Source: a bacterium (lineage in GTDB: Bacteria > Gemmatimonadota > Gemmatimonadetes > Longimicrobiales > RSA9). Taken from it: a stretch of 64,000 bases of DNA. The stretch is from assembly GCA_003242735.1 (NCBI GenBank), contig QGVH01000005.1:62001-126000 (forward strand). Reading direction: 5' to 3'. Within the stretch, counting starts at the first letter, position 1. Every line of letters starts with the position of its first letter. The notes beneath the pieces are model-generated. The model had not been told where the DNA came from. It saw only the letters and a list, made by a program, of their open reading frames with translations, and did no database searches. Positions 17,679-29,089 of this stretch are shown here, piece after piece. The position numbers were made by a program, and so were the translations under genes.

Positions 17679-17714
17679 GCAGCTCCGCGGTTTCTCTGAG
17701 GTACGCCTCGTGCC
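17679..17714 (+). repeat. Intergenic repeat element, copy 2
   Basis: Resembles 16683-16719 (GCAG, GCGGTTT, GGTACG, CGTGCC). Upstream are TCTGCAGAATCTGCAGACT-type short repeats (17611-17640), including GAATCTGCA shared with copy 1. It ends 61 nt before the macA-like start, a position similar to that of copy 1. Confidence 0.45.
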
Positions 17715-17775
17715 ACCCGCATGCAGCGCTGCTGACCGTGTCCAACCAGCGAATCCGACCGTCGGGAGAACGACG

Positions 17776-19140
17776 ATGAAGAAGAAGATCCTGTGGGGCG
17801 TTGCCGGCGCCGCGGCCGTCCTGCTCCTCGCCCGGGTGGTGCTCGGAACCGGCCGCGAGGCGGCGGCGGGGTACCGGTTCGTCGAGATCACGCGCGGCGA
17901 CATCGAGGCCGTCGTCACCAGCACCGGCACCCTCCAGGCGACCGAGACCGTGGAGGTGGGGACGCAGGTCTCCGGCCAGATCGCGGAGATCCACGTCGAC
18001 TTCAACGACCGCGTCGAGAAGGGCCAGCTCATCGCCCGGATCGACCCGCGGCTGCTGCTCCAGGAGGTGCGGGCCGCGGAGGTCGCCGTCGAGCGCAGCC
18101 GGGCCGAGCTCGAGCAGGCGAAGCGCCAGTACGAGCGCATCGCCATGCTCCACGAGCAGAAGGTCGTGACCGACAGCGAGCACGACGCCGCGCTCTACAA
18201 CTACGAGATCGCCCAGGCGGCGTACGCGTCCGCGCACCTCAACCTGGAGCGCGCGCGACAGAACCTGGCCTACACCGAGATCCGCGCGCCGATCTCGGGC
18301 GTGGTCGTCGAGCGGAGCGTGGAGGTGGGCCAGACGGTCGCCGCGAGCATGACCGCGCCCAAGCTGTTCGTCATCGCGAAGGATTTCTCCGAGATGGAGA
18401 TCCTCGCCACCGTGGACGAGAGCGACATCGGGCTGATCCACGAGGGCCAGCCGGTGCGCTTCACCGTGCAGGCTTACCCGGACACCCAGTTCACCGGCAC
18501 GGTCCGCCAGGTCCGGCTCCAGTCCACGGTCCAGGAGAACGTGGTCAGCTACACCGTCGTCATCGCGGTGGACAACCCGGACGGCCGCCTGCTGCCCGGC
18601 ATGACCGCGACGGTCGAGTTCATCGTGGACCGAGCCGAGGACGTGCTGCTGGTCCCGAACAGCGCGCTGCGCTTCCGTCCCACGGAGGAGATGCGGCGCG
18701 CGCTCGCCGCGCGGCAGGGGCAGGAAGGGACCGCGGGCGCACCCGCGCGGCCGGCGCAGGCCGCGGGCCCGTACGCAGCGAACGGCGCGGGCGGCGCGGC
18801 GGCGCGCTCCGCGGGCCAGCCGGGGGCTGGCGATGTGGCGGCGCCCTCCCCCGGTCAGCCGGCTGCGCGCCGTGCAGGGGCAGGCGTTGCTGCCGACGCC
18901 GCGCCCGGCGCCCCGCCCACGCTCCTCTGGTTCCTGGATGAAGACGGCAAGGTGAACGCGGTGCCCGTGCAGACCGGCATCACGGACGGCCAGCGCACCG
19001 CCATCAGCGGGCCGCCCATCCTGCGGGAAGGCATGAAGGTGATCGCGGCGGTCACGACGGGCAGTGCGCCGACCACGGCCACCAACCCGTTCCAGTCGCA
19101 GCAGCGCAGCGGTCCGCCCCGCCCGCCGGGGCTGTTCTGA
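17776..19140 (+). CDS. MacA-like periplasmic adaptor of tripartite efflux pump
   Basis: Encodes 454 aa; ATG 17776 follows GGGAGAA. It has one N-terminal membrane anchor ([20 protein letters not shown]), a biotinyl-lipoyl half ([20 protein letters not shown]), an α-helical hairpin (residues ~95-160), the second lipoyl half ([20 protein letters not shown]) and a β-barrel domain. An Ala/Gly/Pro-rich insert (about residues 310-378) separates the barrel from the membrane-proximal domain. Such adaptors bridge a MacB-type ABC transporter and TolC. The stop overlaps a possible ATG of the ATPase gene (TGATG). Confidence 0.93.
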   Translation: MKKKILWGVAGAAAVLLLARVVLGTGREAAAGYRFVEITRGDIEAVVTSTGTLQATETVEVGTQVSGQIAEIHVDFNDRVEKGQLIARIDPRLLLQEVRAAEVAVERSRAELEQAKRQYERIAMLHEQKVVTDSEHDAALYNYEIAQAAYASAHLNLERARQNLAYTEIRAPISGVVVERSVEVGQTVAASMTAPKLFVIAKDFSEMEILATVDESDIGLIHEGQPVRFTVQAYPDTQFTGTVRQVRLQSTVQENVVSYTVVIAVDNPDGRLLPGMTATVEFIVDRAEDVLLVPNSALRFRPTEEMRRALAARQGQEGTAGAPARPAQAAGPYAANGAGGAAARSAGQPGAGDVAAPSPGQPAARRAGAGVAADAAPGAPPTLLWFLDEDGKVNAVPVQTGITDGQRTAISGPPILREGMKVIAAVTTGSAPTTATNPFQSQQRSGPPRPPGLF

Positions 19141-19163
19141 TGAGCGCCGCGGAGGGTGTGACG

Positions 19164-19916
19164 ATGAGCTACGTGATCGAGGCGCGGGGCCTGACCAAGG
19201 TCTACCGCATGGGGAAGAACGAAGTGCACGCGCTGCGCGGCGTGGACCTGCTCGTGGAGCCGGGCGAGATGGTCGCGATCATGGGCGCGTCCGGGTCCGG
19301 CAAGTCCACCCTGATGAACATCCTCGGCTGCCTGGACCGCCCGACCTCGGGCATCTACCTGCTGGACGGCAAGCGCGTGGACGACCTGAGCAAGGACGAG
19401 CTCGCCGACATCCGCAACCGCAAGCTCGGCTTCGTCTTCCAGGGCTTCAACCTGCTGCCGCGCACCAGCGCCCTGGAGAACGTCGAGCTGCCGCTGCTCT
19501 ACGACCGCAGCGGCCGGAAGCTGGACACGCGGGCGCTGGCCGCCGCTGCGCTCGAGCGCGTGGGACTCGCCGAGCGCATGGACCACGACCCGAGCGAGCT
19601 CTCGGGCGGCCAGCAGCAGCGCGTCGCCATCGCGCGCGCGCTCGTCACGCAGCCGTCCGTGGTGCTCGCCGACGAGCCCACGGGCAACCTGGACTCGCGC
19701 ACGTCCGTCGAGATCATGGCCCTGTTCCAGGAGCTGAACGACGACGGCGTGACGATCCTCCTGGTCACCCACGAGCCGGACATCGCGGCCTACGCGAAGC
19801 GCATCGTCGAGCTGCGCGACGGGCGCATCATCCGCGATGAGCCGGTCTTCGACCGGCACGACGCCAAGGCCGACTTGCGGGCGTTCCAGGAAGCGGAAAC
19901 GGCAGGTGCCGTATGA
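19164..19916 (+). CDS. MacB-type ABC transporter ATPase
   Basis: Encodes 250 aa from ATG 19164, which has GGAGGG 7 nt upstream; an in-frame ATG at 19140 overlapping the macA stop would add 8 residues. Walker A GASGSGKS, signature [15 protein letters not shown], Walker [14 protein letters not shown] and switch His (LLVTHEPD) are intact. It powers the FtsX-type permease that follows with an ATGA overlap. Confidence 0.93.
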   Translation: MSYVIEARGLTKVYRMGKNEVHALRGVDLLVEPGEMVAIMGASGSGKSTLMNILGCLDRPTSGIYLLDGKRVDDLSKDELADIRNRKLGFVFQGFNLLPRTSALENVELPLLYDRSGRKLDTRALAAAALERVGLAERMDHDPSELSGGQQQRVAIARALVTQPSVVLADEPTGNLDSRTSVEIMALFQELNDDGVTILLVTHEPDIAAYAKRIVELRDGRIIRDEPVFDRHDAKADLRAFQEAETAGAV

Positions 19917-21130
19917 AGGCGAAGATCCTGATCAAGATCGCCGGGCAGAGCATCGTCAAGAACAAGATGCGCACGCTGCTCACGATGCTCGGCATCATCA
20001 TCGGCGTGGCGGCCGTGAACGTGATGGTCGCCATCGGCTCCGGCGCGCAGCGCCAGATCGAACGGCAGATCCAGGCGCTCGGCACCAACATGCTGGTGAT
20101 CACCCCGGGCTCGGCGGTGCAGGGCGGTGTGAGCCAGGGCGCGCAGACGTTCAACCGGCTGACCATCGACGATGCCGAGATGCTGCGCAGCCAGAGCTTC
20201 CTGCTCTCGGCCGTCTCGCCGGTGGTCATGACCCGTGCGCAGGTCATCGGCGGCGCCGGCAACTGGCGCACGAACATCCTGGGCGTGGACGTGGACTACC
20301 AACTGATCCGCGACTGGCCGCTGCAGGACGGCGTCTTCTTCGATGAGGAGGACGTGCGCGCAATGCGGAAGGTCGTGGTGCTCGGCGCCACGGTCGCGGA
20401 GAACCTGTTCCCGTACGGCGACGCCGTCGGCCAGCAGCTCCGCATCCGGGACGTGCCGGTCCAGGTGATCGGCGTGCTGGCGCCCAAGGGTCAGACGGCC
20501 GATGGCGGCGACCAGGACGACGTGGTTCTCGCGCCGTACACGACCGTGCAGACCCGCCTCGCCGGCCGCGTCTTCATCCCGCAGATCCTGGCGAGCACGT
20601 TCTCGCCGGAGGACATCCCGGCCGCGCAGGAGGAGATCCGCGCGATCCTGCGCACGTCGCACCGGCTCGCGCCGAACGAGCCGGACGATTTCACCGTGCG
20701 GAACCAGAACGAGATCGCCCGGGCCGCGCAGGGCACCACGCAGGTGATGACCATGCTGCTCGCCGCGATCGCGAGCATCTCGCTGGTCGTGGGCGGGATC
20801 GGGATCATGAACATCATGCTGGTTTCGGTGACCGAGCGGACGCGGGAGATCGGCCTCCGGCTCGCGCTGGGCGCGCGCAGCCGGGACGTGCTCACGCAGT
20901 TCCTGGTCGAGAGCATCGTGCTGAGCCTCATCGGCGGACTGCTCGGTTTGGCGGTGGGCGTGCTCGCGAGCGCCGCCATCGCCCACGTGACGGGCTGGAG
21001 CGCCGCGCTCTCGCCGGCCATGGTGGCGATCGCCCTCGGCTTCTCCGGCGTGGTGGGCGTGTTCTTCGGCTACTACCCGGCGCGGCGCGCCGCCGCGCTC
21101 GATCCGATCCAGGCGCTGCGCTACGAATGA
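19913..21130 (+). CDS. MacB-type ABC permease
   Basis: Encodes 405 aa. N-terminal helix ([20 protein letters not shown]), MacB_PCD periplasmic domain (about residues 45-250), then three helices with the family motif [20 protein letters not shown] and the C-terminal [19 protein letters not shown]. The ATG overlaps the ATPase stop (ATGA at 19913-19916). ATPase and membrane parts are separate polypeptides here, unlike fused E. coli MacB. Probable role: efflux of antibiotics, peptides or lipids. Confidence 0.93.
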   Translation: MKAKILIKIAGQSIVKNKMRTLLTMLGIIIGVAAVNVMVAIGSGAQRQIERQIQALGTNMLVITPGSAVQGGVSQGAQTFNRLTIDDAEMLRSQSFLLSAVSPVVMTRAQVIGGAGNWRTNILGVDVDYQLIRDWPLQDGVFFDEEDVRAMRKVVVLGATVAENLFPYGDAVGQQLRIRDVPVQVIGVLAPKGQTADGGDQDDVVLAPYTTVQTRLAGRVFIPQILASTFSPEDIPAAQEEIRAILRTSHRLAPNEPDDFTVRNQNEIARAAQGTTQVMTMLLAAIASISLVVGGIGIMNIMLVSVTERTREIGLRLALGARSRDVLTQFLVESIVLSLIGGLLGLAVGVLASAAIAHVTGWSAALSPAMVAIALGFSGVVGVFFGYYPARRAAALDPIQALRYE

Positions 21131-21183
21131 CGAACGGTCGGCGCGGCCGCGGTTCGGGCCGCGCCGTTGGAGGATATAGAGCG

Positions 21184-22725
21184 ATGAGCAGTCGGACGAA
21201 GCTGATCGGAAACGCCGTGCTGGCGGCACTCGTGCTCGCAGCGGCGCCGGCCCACGCGCAGGAGGCGGCCGGGCCGGCCGGACAGGAGGGGCGGCCGTCC
21301 GCCGGCCGGACCGAGGTCGTCGGCCGGACGGAAGCCGCCGGCCACGCGGAGGCCGTCGCCAGGGCCGAGGCCAACGGCCACGCCGAGGCCACCGCCCGGG
21401 CCGAGGCGGCCAGACAGGCCGAAGCCGTCGGCCAGTCCGAGGCGGCCGCACGGCAGCCGCGGCGCATCACGTTGGCCGAAGCGATCGAGATCGCCTTGCG
21501 GCAGAGCACGGACGTGGCGCGGGCGGAGAACCAGGTGGACCTGAGCCGCCTCGCCGTCAGCGACGCGAAGATGCAGTTCCTGCCGGATTTGCGGATCTCG
21601 GCGGGGCTGAGTCAGAATTACGGGCGGACGTTCGACCAGGACGTGGGGCGGCTCCTCACGGAAGGCAACAAGAGCCTGAACGGACGGATCTCGTCGAGCG
21701 TCACGCTGTTCGACGGCTTCGCCAACGTCGCACGGCTGCGCGCCGCGGAGCTGGATGAAGCAGCGGACGCGTTGGAGGCGGAGCGCGCGCGGCAGACGGT
21801 CGTCTTCTCCGTCATCTCGGGCTTCCTCTCCACCGTCGCGGCGGAAGAGCAGGTCCGCGTGCAGGAGGAGAACCTGGCCGCCCAGCTCGCCCAGGAGCGG
21901 CAGATCCGCGCGCTGGTGGACGCGGGGACACGCCCGATCTCGGACCTGTACCAGCAGCAAGCCAACACCGCCGCCGCCCGTTCGGCGGTGGTCGAGGCGA
22001 AGCGGGCGCTCGAGCTGGCGCGCCTGGAGCTGGTGCGGACGCTGCGACTGGACCCCCGGGGCAGCTACGAGTTCGTGGCGCCCGCCATCGACGACGCGGC
22101 GGCGGCCGGCGACCTGCCGGACCTCGATGCGCTGCTCGAGGCCGCGTTCGAGCGGCGGCCGGACCTCGCGGCGCTCGAGCGGCGCGTCCGCTCCGCGGAG
22201 CAGGACGTGCGCGTGGCGGGCGCGAGCCGCTGGCCCACGGTGAGCCTCTCGGCCAGCTACGGCAGCGGCTACTCGAGCGCGCGCGGCCTCGGCTTCAGCG
22301 ACCAGCTCGACCAGGGGCGGAGCGGCTCCATCGGGCTGTCCATCTCGATGCCGCTGTTCGACCGGCAGAGCACGAGCCGGCAGGTCGAGCGGGCGGAGAT
22401 CCAGGTCGAGAACGCGCGGCTCGCCCTGGAGGACCTGCGCCAGCAGATCGCGACCGAGGTCCGGCGCGCGGTGCTGGACCGCGAGGTCGCGGCGCAGCGG
22501 CTGGCCGCTGCCGAGGCGCGGGTCGCGGCCGCGGAGCGCGCGCTGGAGGCGACGCGTGAGCGGTACGCCGCCGGCGTGGCGACGGTCTTCGAGGTGAGCC
22601 AGTCGCAGGCGGAGGCGGTCGCCGCGCGGAGCGAACTCCTGAACGCGCGCTACACACTGGTCTTCCAGGACGAGCTGCTGGGGTATTACGTAGGGGATCT
22701 GGACCCGGAGAAGGCGGCGCGGTGA
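21184..22725 (+). CDS. TolC-family outer-membrane efflux protein with N-terminal hexapeptide repeat
   Basis: Encodes 513 aa from ATG 21184 (GGAGGA 9 nt upstream). The signal peptide ends AAPAHAQ. Residues 43-90 are eight hexapeptide repeats. The TolC body starts at ITLAEAIEIALRQSTDVARA and has the two-fold OEP repeat: coiled-coil helices (ARQTVVFSVISGFL, AERALEATRERYAAGVATVF) and β-barrel strands (LRISAGLSQNYGRT, VSLSASYGSGYSS). It forms the outer-membrane channel of the pump encoded just upstream, 53 nt away. Confidence 0.92.
   Translation: MSSRTKLIGNAVLAALVLAAAPAHAQEAAGPAGQEGRPSAGRTEVVGRTEAAGHAEAVARAEANGHAEATARAEAARQAEAVGQSEAAARQPRRITLAEAIEIALRQSTDVARAENQVDLSRLAVSDAKMQFLPDLRISAGLSQNYGRTFDQDVGRLLTEGNKSLNGRISSSVTLFDGFANVARLRAAELDEAADALEAERARQTVVFSVISGFLSTVAAEEQVRVQEENLAAQLAQERQIRALVDAGTRPISDLYQQQANTAAARSAVVEAKRALELARLELVRTLRLDPRGSYEFVAPAIDDAAAAGDLPDLDALLEAAFERRPDLAALERRVRSAEQDVRVAGASRWPTVSLSASYGSGYSSARGLGFSDQLDQGRSGSIGLSISMPLFDRQSTSRQVERAEIQVENARLALEDLRQQIATEVRRAVLDREVAAQRLAAAEARVAAAERALEATRERYAAGVATVFEVSQSQAEAVAARSELLNARYTLVFQDELLGYYVGDLDPEKAAR
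21310..21453 (+). repeat. Eight 18-bp units coding a hexapeptide repeat in TolC
   Basis: Residues 43-90 read TEVVGR, TEAAGH, AEAVAR, AEANGH, AEATAR, AEAARQ, AEAVGQ, SEAAAR: a strict six-residue period with Glu fixed at position 2 and Ala at 3 in all but the first unit. At DNA level the 18-bp period is degenerate but clear (GAGGCC recurring). Confidence 0.85.
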
Positions 22726-24032
22726 GCCGGCAGCCGGCGCGCGCGGCGTCGCACACGAGCACGAGCCGACCGGCAGGCGGGAGGGCGCGAACGAGCATGG
22801 CACCACGGGAACGGCGCACGAGCCTCATCGTCCGATGGGGCTGGCTCGCCATGACCATCGCGCTGGTCATCGCCCTCCTCGCCAACGCGGTGGGCAACCG
22901 CCGCGCGGCGCGGGACGCCGTGGCGACGCTGAACCGCGGCCAGGCGGACATCCTGCGCGGCGCCGTACGGATCGCCACGTTCCGCAACCGGGACCTGACC
23001 GCCGAGGAGTTGGAGGCCCTCGTCGCGGAGCACGCCGATCAAGGGCTACGCTACCTCGCGGTCATCGACGACGAGGGGCGGGTGCTCATGAGCGCCGGGA
23101 CCCCGGCGGGCGGCGTGGTTCCCCGCCTGCGCCGCTTCGGCCCCGATGTGCTGGACGCGCGCGCCGGAGCGATGCAGTTCGCCATGCCGCTGGGCCGGCC
23201 GGGCGGCCGGGAGCCGCGGCTGATCGTGGTGCAGTTCGAACCGGTCGTGGCGTCGCGGCTCGTCGCCCGCGCCGACCGCTCGGTCGCGCTGGCGCTGATC
23301 GGCGCGGCCGGTCTGCTCGCGGCCGCCGCCGTCCTGTGGCGCATGTCCCGGCGCTACGAGGAGGCGGAGCGGCGCATGGAGGAGAACCGCCGGCTCAGCC
23401 TGCTCGGCGAGATGTCCGCCGTGCTGGCGCACGAGATCCGGAACCCGCTCGCCTCGCTCAAGGGCAACGCGCAGCTCCTCGCCGAGCGGCTGGAGCCCGG
23501 CACGTCGGACCGGCGACGGGCGGACCGTGTGGTCGCCGAAGCGGCGCGCCTGGAGGCGCTCACCACCGACCTCCTCGACTTCGCCCGGTCCGGCCCGCTG
23601 GACGTGCGGCCCGTGGACCCGGCGGAGCTGGTGCGCGCGGCCGCCGACGAGGTCGGCGCGGGCGCCATCGGGATCGACACGCGCGACGCGCCCGAGCGCT
23701 GGCCGCTCGATCCGACGCGGTTCCGCCAGGTGCTCACGAATCTGCTGCGGAACGCGTGGCAGGCATCGCCCCCGGACCGGCCGCCCGTCGTGCGCGTGGC
23801 CCGCGAGAACGACGAGCTGGTCATCACGGTCCGCGATTTCGGCCCGGGCCTGCCGGCGCAGGACCGTGACCGGATCTTCGACCCGTTCTTCACCACGCGC
23901 ACGAACGGGACGGGACTCGGGCTGCCGGTCGCGCGGCGGATCGTGGAGCTGCACGGCGGGCGCATCACCGCGGAAGACGCGCCGGACGGCGGCGCGGTGT
24001 TCAGCGTCCGTTTGCCGGCGGGGAGCGAGTGA
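22722..24032 (+). CDS. Membrane sensor histidine kinase
   Basis: Encodes 436 aa from GTG 22722, which overlaps the TolC stop (GTGA) and has GGAGAAGG 7 nt upstream; ATG 22797, nearer the first helix, is an alternative. Two transmembrane helices (WGWLAMTIALVIALLANAV and SVALALIGAAGLLAAAAVLW) flank a ~125-residue periplasmic sensor. HisKA has the phospho-acceptor H237 (LAHEIRNPLASLKGN). HATPase_c has N (LTNLLRNAWQAS), G1 (DFGPGLP), F (FDPFFTTR) and G2 (GTGLGLPVA) boxes. It probably phosphorylates the downstream NtrC-type regulator to control the pump. Confidence 0.92.
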   Translation: MSRQPARAASHTSTSRPAGGRARTSMAPRERRTSLIVRWGWLAMTIALVIALLANAVGNRRAARDAVATLNRGQADILRGAVRIATFRNRDLTAEELEALVAEHADQGLRYLAVIDDEGRVLMSAGTPAGGVVPRLRRFGPDVLDARAGAMQFAMPLGRPGGREPRLIVVQFEPVVASRLVARADRSVALALIGAAGLLAAAAVLWRMSRRYEEAERRMEENRRLSLLGEMSAVLAHEIRNPLASLKGNAQLLAERLEPGTSDRRRADRVVAEAARLEALTTDLLDFARSGPLDVRPVDPAELVRAAADEVGAGAIGIDTRDAPERWPLDPTRFRQVLTNLLRNAWQASPPDRPPVVRVARENDELVITVRDFGPGLPAQDRDRIFDPFFTTRTNGTGLGLPVARRIVELHGGRITAEDAPDGGAVFSVRLPAGSE

Positions 24033-24118
24033 GGAGGAGGGCGGGGGCGTGGGACCCGGGCCCGGCCGCCCGGGTGCGACGGAGAACGTAGCCAGGAGTC
24101 GACGGAGCGCACGAGCCG

Positions 24119-25447
<1,329 letters not shown>

Positions 25448-25788
25448 GGAGGAACAGGCGTCCGCGGGCCGCGGCCATCCGCCGAATCCTGCAGGCGCCA
25501 CCCACCTCGGCGCGGTAGCACGCGTTCGGCTTGCCGTGGCCGATCGCCGGCGCGTACGTTGTCCTCCCACTGCTCGGCGTGCGGTCGGACGCCACGAGAC
25601 CGGATGGCAAGCCCGGTCGTGATCCTGGGCGGGCCCGCCGGGGCGGATTCCTCTCGCTGCACCACCGCAACGTCGTGAAGGACGACCACCTCTGCTGACG
25701 TGTCGAAGCCGGCGACAGAGAGCTCACTGTCGCGGCGGCGCAGTCGTGCGTTCCAGGATCGGCCGAGGCGACAGGAGGGTGACGCCCG
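25448..25788. other. Intergenic, no gene recognised
   Basis: Several open frames exist on both strands, but none shows a domain, good start or neighbour support. A minus-strand stretch (TSAEVVVLHDVAVVQREE) reads like protein over a short distance and could be a remnant. The ribosome site GGAGGG at about 25774 serves the next gene. Confidence 0.4.
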
Positions 25789-26643
25789 ATGATTGCGCTC
25801 TACACCGTCTGCCGCTGGTTCGTCGCGATCGTGCTCGTGACCTACGGCTTCGCCAAGCTCACGGGCGCACAGTTCACCATCCTCGAGTCCTGGCTCGACA
25901 CGCCGATGCGCGAAGTGCCGGGCTTCTGGCTGACCTGGTACTACTTCGGCTACTCGGCCGTCTACGGCAACCTCATTGCGTTGCTCCAGATCTTGGGCGG
26001 CCTGCTCTTGACCTTCCGCCGGACGACGCTGCTCGGTGCCGTGCTGCTGTTCGGCATCATGTCGAACATCGTGCTCGTCGACATCTTCTACGGCGTCGAC
26101 ATCGGCGGCCTCGGCAGCGCCATCGTGATCTGGACCTGCCTTGCGTTCATCCTGTTCCAGCACCGTGCGGAACTGATCGGACTGTTCTGGGCGGCCGGGA
26201 ACCGCGTCTACGCGGGGCGGGCGCCGCGCCGCCGGCCCGTTCCCCTGGTCGTTGCCGGCCGCGCGCTCCTGCTCGCGCTCCCGGCAGTGTTCACATACCA
26301 CATCGCCAATTACAACAACAGGGTGCCGACGCCGCTGGACGGCGTATGGCGCGTGGTCGAGGCGAGCGGCAACGGCAGCACCGAGCTGCCGACGGACGTC
26401 TACTTCGAGCGAAACCGCGCATTCATGGCCGCGCTCCGTTACGGCGACCGCTGGTCGCGGGACCACCATTTCGAGGTCGACGCGGATGCCGGCCGCCTTC
26501 AGATCTGGGAGCGGTGGCTGTCCAAGGGGCCGGTCCTCTTCGACGGGACCTACCGCCTCACGGCCGATGGCCGTCTGGCAGTGAGCGGCGTCATGGGCGA
26601 GGCCGGCGACTCGGTCCGTCTCGTGCTCGAACGCGTGCGGTGA
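25789..26643 (+). CDS. DoxX-like integral membrane protein with C-terminal soluble domain
   Basis: Encodes 284 aa. Residues 1-~135 hold a four-helix DoxX-like bundle (WFVAIVLVTYGFAKLTGAQF, LIALLQILGGLLLTF, LLGAVLLFGIMSNIVLVDIF, AIVIWTCLAFILF). A fifth helix (LVVAGRALLLALPAVF) leads to a ~100-residue extracytoplasmic β-rich domain (PLDGVWRVVEASGNG, FDGTYRLTADGRLAVSG) resembling a lipocalin-like fold. The role is unknown; DoxX proteins are linked to quinone or redox functions. ATG 25789 follows GGAGGG. A terminator-like hairpin lies ~90 nt downstream. Confidence 0.75.
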   Translation: MIALYTVCRWFVAIVLVTYGFAKLTGAQFTILESWLDTPMREVPGFWLTWYYFGYSAVYGNLIALLQILGGLLLTFRRTTLLGAVLLFGIMSNIVLVDIFYGVDIGGLGSAIVIWTCLAFILFQHRAELIGLFWAAGNRVYAGRAPRRRPVPLVVAGRALLLALPAVFTYHIANYNNRVPTPLDGVWRVVEASGNGSTELPTDVYFERNRAFMAALRYGDRWSRDHHFEVDADAGRLQIWERWLSKGPVLFDGTYRLTADGRLAVSGVMGEAGDSVRLVLERVR

Positions 26644-26700
26644 GCGCGGAGGCAGCAGTCCGCTGCAGCCCACGTCCGTGGAAGCGCTCCCTGGCATGCG

Positions 26701-26803
26701 GGAAGCCCCACCCCGGCTTCCACCTTCCCACCACCCGCATTGCGGGCTTTTCCTGACGGCGCAGCGTTGGTGGGCTTCCCAACTTTGATCTGATGGGAAG
26801 CCC
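26701..26803. repeat. Four alternating GGAAGCC/GGCTTCC repeats
   Basis: GGAAGCC at 26701-26707 pairs with GGCTTCC at 26715-26721, and GGGCTTCCC at 26772-26780 pairs with GGGAAGCCC at 26795-26803 (9-bp perfect). Any of the four can pair alternatively with another. The terminator-like hairpin at 26734-26751 sits between the two pairs. No coding function is seen. Confidence 0.6.
26734..26751 (+). terminator. Intrinsic-terminator-like hairpin after DoxX-like gene
   Basis: CCCGC-ATT-GCGGG followed by CTTTTC: a short stem with a T-run on the plus strand, about 90 nt after the stop at 26643. The stem is short (5-6 bp), so efficiency is uncertain. Confidence 0.45.
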
Positions 26804-27075
26804 GGCGCCACCGGGTCCTCTCCCGGGCGCGCCCGGCGGCGGTCGGATCGTGCCCGCGGGCCATCGCGACGATGCCGGCGCTCCGGACTCCGTCGCCGCT
26901 GCGCCCAAGCGTATGCGTCCTCACCTGATCGTCCCTCGGCGCGCCGGGTATACGAACGTAGCGCCCTTTATGAGGATGAGGACCGGTCGGTGCGTCGCCG
27001 GCCACGTCCACGCCCCGCGACGCGCCGCCGCACGGCCGCACCGTGGACGGCCGCGAACCGAGACGAGGGAACGAG

Positions 27076-29070
27076 ATGTCCAGACCGCAGTCCGCCCGGC
27101 CTCGGCCGGGCGACCGGCCAAGGGCGAACGAAGGCTCGAAGCCCGGGACCAGCAGGAACGGAGGATCCACGCCGGCGCTCCCGCCGCGCCGCGCGTGGCT
27201 GACGTTCCTGCTGATCCTCGCGGTGAACTTCCTGCTGGTCCACCTGTTCTTCCCGCGGCCCGATGAGCCCGTCAAGGTGCCGTACACCCTGTTCAAGCAG
27301 GAGGCCGCCCGGGGCAACGTCGAGCGGATCTACAGCCGCGGCGAACGGCTGACGGGCCGCTTCCGCACGCCCGTCACCTACCCGCCGCCCGCGGACACCG
27401 TGACGAAGGAGCCGCGGCGCGCGGTGAAGGACTTCACCACCACGCTCCCCACCTTCCTGGACCCGGGGCTCGAGGAGCTCCTCATCGCCAACGGCACAGA
27501 GATCAGCGCGGAGCCGATCCAGCAGGAGAACACATGGCTCAACCTGCTCTTCAGCTTCGCGCCCGCGCTGCTCCTGATCGGCCTGTACGTCTGGTTCTAC
27601 CGACGGCTGGCCAAGACGGGCGGCGGCTTCCCCGGCATGCTCAGCGGGCTGGGCAAGAGCGGGGCCCGGCGCTTCGACCCGGACGAGGGCGAGCGGGTCA
27701 CGTTCGACGATGTGGCGGGCATCGACGAAGCGGAGAAGGAGCTGATCGAGGTCGTCGACTACCTGAAGAACCCCGAGAAATACGCACGGCTGGGTGCGCG
27801 GGCGCCCAAGGGCATCCTGCTCGTGGGCCCGCCGGGCACCGGCAAGACGCTGCTGGCCAAGGCGGTGGCGGGCGAAGCCGGTGTGCCGTTCTTCTCGATG
27901 GCCGGGTCGGAGTTCGTGGAGATGATCGTGGGTGTGGGCGCGGCGCGGGTGCGGGACCTGTTCCGACAGGCCCGCGAGCACGCTCCGGCGATCATCTTCA
28001 TCGACGAGCTGGACTCCATCGGCCGCGCCCGCGGCCCGGTCGCCATCGGCGGCGCGAGCGAGCAGGAGCAGACGCTGAACCAGATCCTGGCCGAGATGGA
28101 CGGCTTCACCGGCCGCGAGGGCATCATCGTGCTCGCGGCGACGAACCAGCCGGACGTCCTGGACAAGGCGCTGCTCCGTTCCGGCCGCTTCGACCGGCGC
28201 ATCATCGTGAACCTGCCGGACCGCAAGGGCCGCGAGGAGATCCTCAAGGTCCACACGCGCCGCGTCCCGCTCGCGCCGGACGTCGATCTGGGCGAGCTCG
28301 CGGCCGCGACGCCCGGGCTGAGCGGCGCCGACCTGCGCAACCTGGTGAACGAGGCGGCTCTGCTCGCGGCGCGTCGCGACCAGGACAAGGTCCACCAAAA
28401 GGACTTCCTCGATGCGCTCGAAAAGATCGTCCTGGGCCCCGAGCGCCCGCTGCTGCTCAGCCCCGAGGACCGGGAGCGCATCGCGTACCACGAAGCCGGC
28501 CACGCCATCCTCGGCCTGGTGGTCCCCGGCGCGGACCCGGTGCACCGCGTCACCATCGTACCGCGCGGCCAGGCGCTGGGCGTGACGTACCAGCGCCCGG
28601 ACACCGACCGCTACAACTACCCGGAGACCTACTTGCGCGCGCGGATCATCGGCATCCTGGGCGGCCGTGCGGCGGAAGAGATCGTCTTCGGCACGCGCAC
28701 CACCGGCGCGCAGAACGACATCGAGCAGGCCACCCAGCTCGTGCGCAACATGGTCACCCGCTGGGGCATGAGCGACCGCCTCGGCATGGTGCAGCTCGCG
28801 CCGCGGGAGAACCCGTATCTCGGCACGGTGGACGCCTACGCGCCGAGGCCCTACAGTGAGGCGACGGCCGCCGCCGTGGACGAGGAGATCCGACGGATCA
28901 TCGGCGAATGCCACGAGGAGGCGAAGCGCCTGCTCCAGGAGCACCGCCACGCGCTGGACGCGCTCGCGCAGGCGCTGCTCGAGCGCGAGACACTGGACGA
29001 AGACGAGATCCGGGAGGTGACGGGTCTGACCCGGGCGCCCGCGGCGGAGGGCGAGAAGGTCACCGTCTGA
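27076..29070 (+). CDS. ftsH: ATP-dependent zinc metalloprotease FtsH
   Basis: Encodes 664 aa from ATG 27076 (GAGGGA upstream). A basic, Pro-rich N-terminal extension of ~38 residues precedes helix 1 ([19 protein letters not shown]). Then come a periplasmic domain, helix 2 ([19 protein letters not shown]), and the AAA+ module with Walker A GPPGTGKT (from residue 251), Walker [12 protein letters not shown] and [12 protein letters not shown]. The zinc motif is HEAGH (472-476), with a distal Asp region [12 protein letters not shown]. It degrades membrane and short-lived cytosolic proteins. Length and motif order are those of a functional FtsH. Confidence 0.97.
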   Translation: MSRPQSARPRPGDRPRANEGSKPGTSRNGGSTPALPPRRAWLTFLLILAVNFLLVHLFFPRPDEPVKVPYTLFKQEAARGNVERIYSRGERLTGRFRTPVTYPPPADTVTKEPRRAVKDFTTTLPTFLDPGLEELLIANGTEISAEPIQQENTWLNLLFSFAPALLLIGLYVWFYRRLAKTGGGFPGMLSGLGKSGARRFDPDEGERVTFDDVAGIDEAEKELIEVVDYLKNPEKYARLGARAPKGILLVGPPGTGKTLLAKAVAGEAGVPFFSMAGSEFVEMIVGVGAARVRDLFRQAREHAPAIIFIDELDSIGRARGPVAIGGASEQEQTLNQILAEMDGFTGREGIIVLAATNQPDVLDKALLRSGRFDRRIIVNLPDRKGREEILKVHTRRVPLAPDVDLGELAAATPGLSGADLRNLVNEAALLAARRDQDKVHQKDFLDALEKIVLGPERPLLLSPEDRERIAYHEAGHAILGLVVPGADPVHRVTIVPRGQALGVTYQRPDTDRYNYPETYLRARIIGILGGRAAEEIVFGTRTTGAQNDIEQATQLVRNMVTRWGMSDRLGMVQLAPRENPYLGTVDAYAPRPYSEATAAAVDEEIRRIIGECHEEAKRLLQEHRHALDALAQALLERETLDEDEIREVTGLTRAPAAEGEKVTV

Positions 29071-29089
29071 GACGGGCGAGTCTCGGCCG

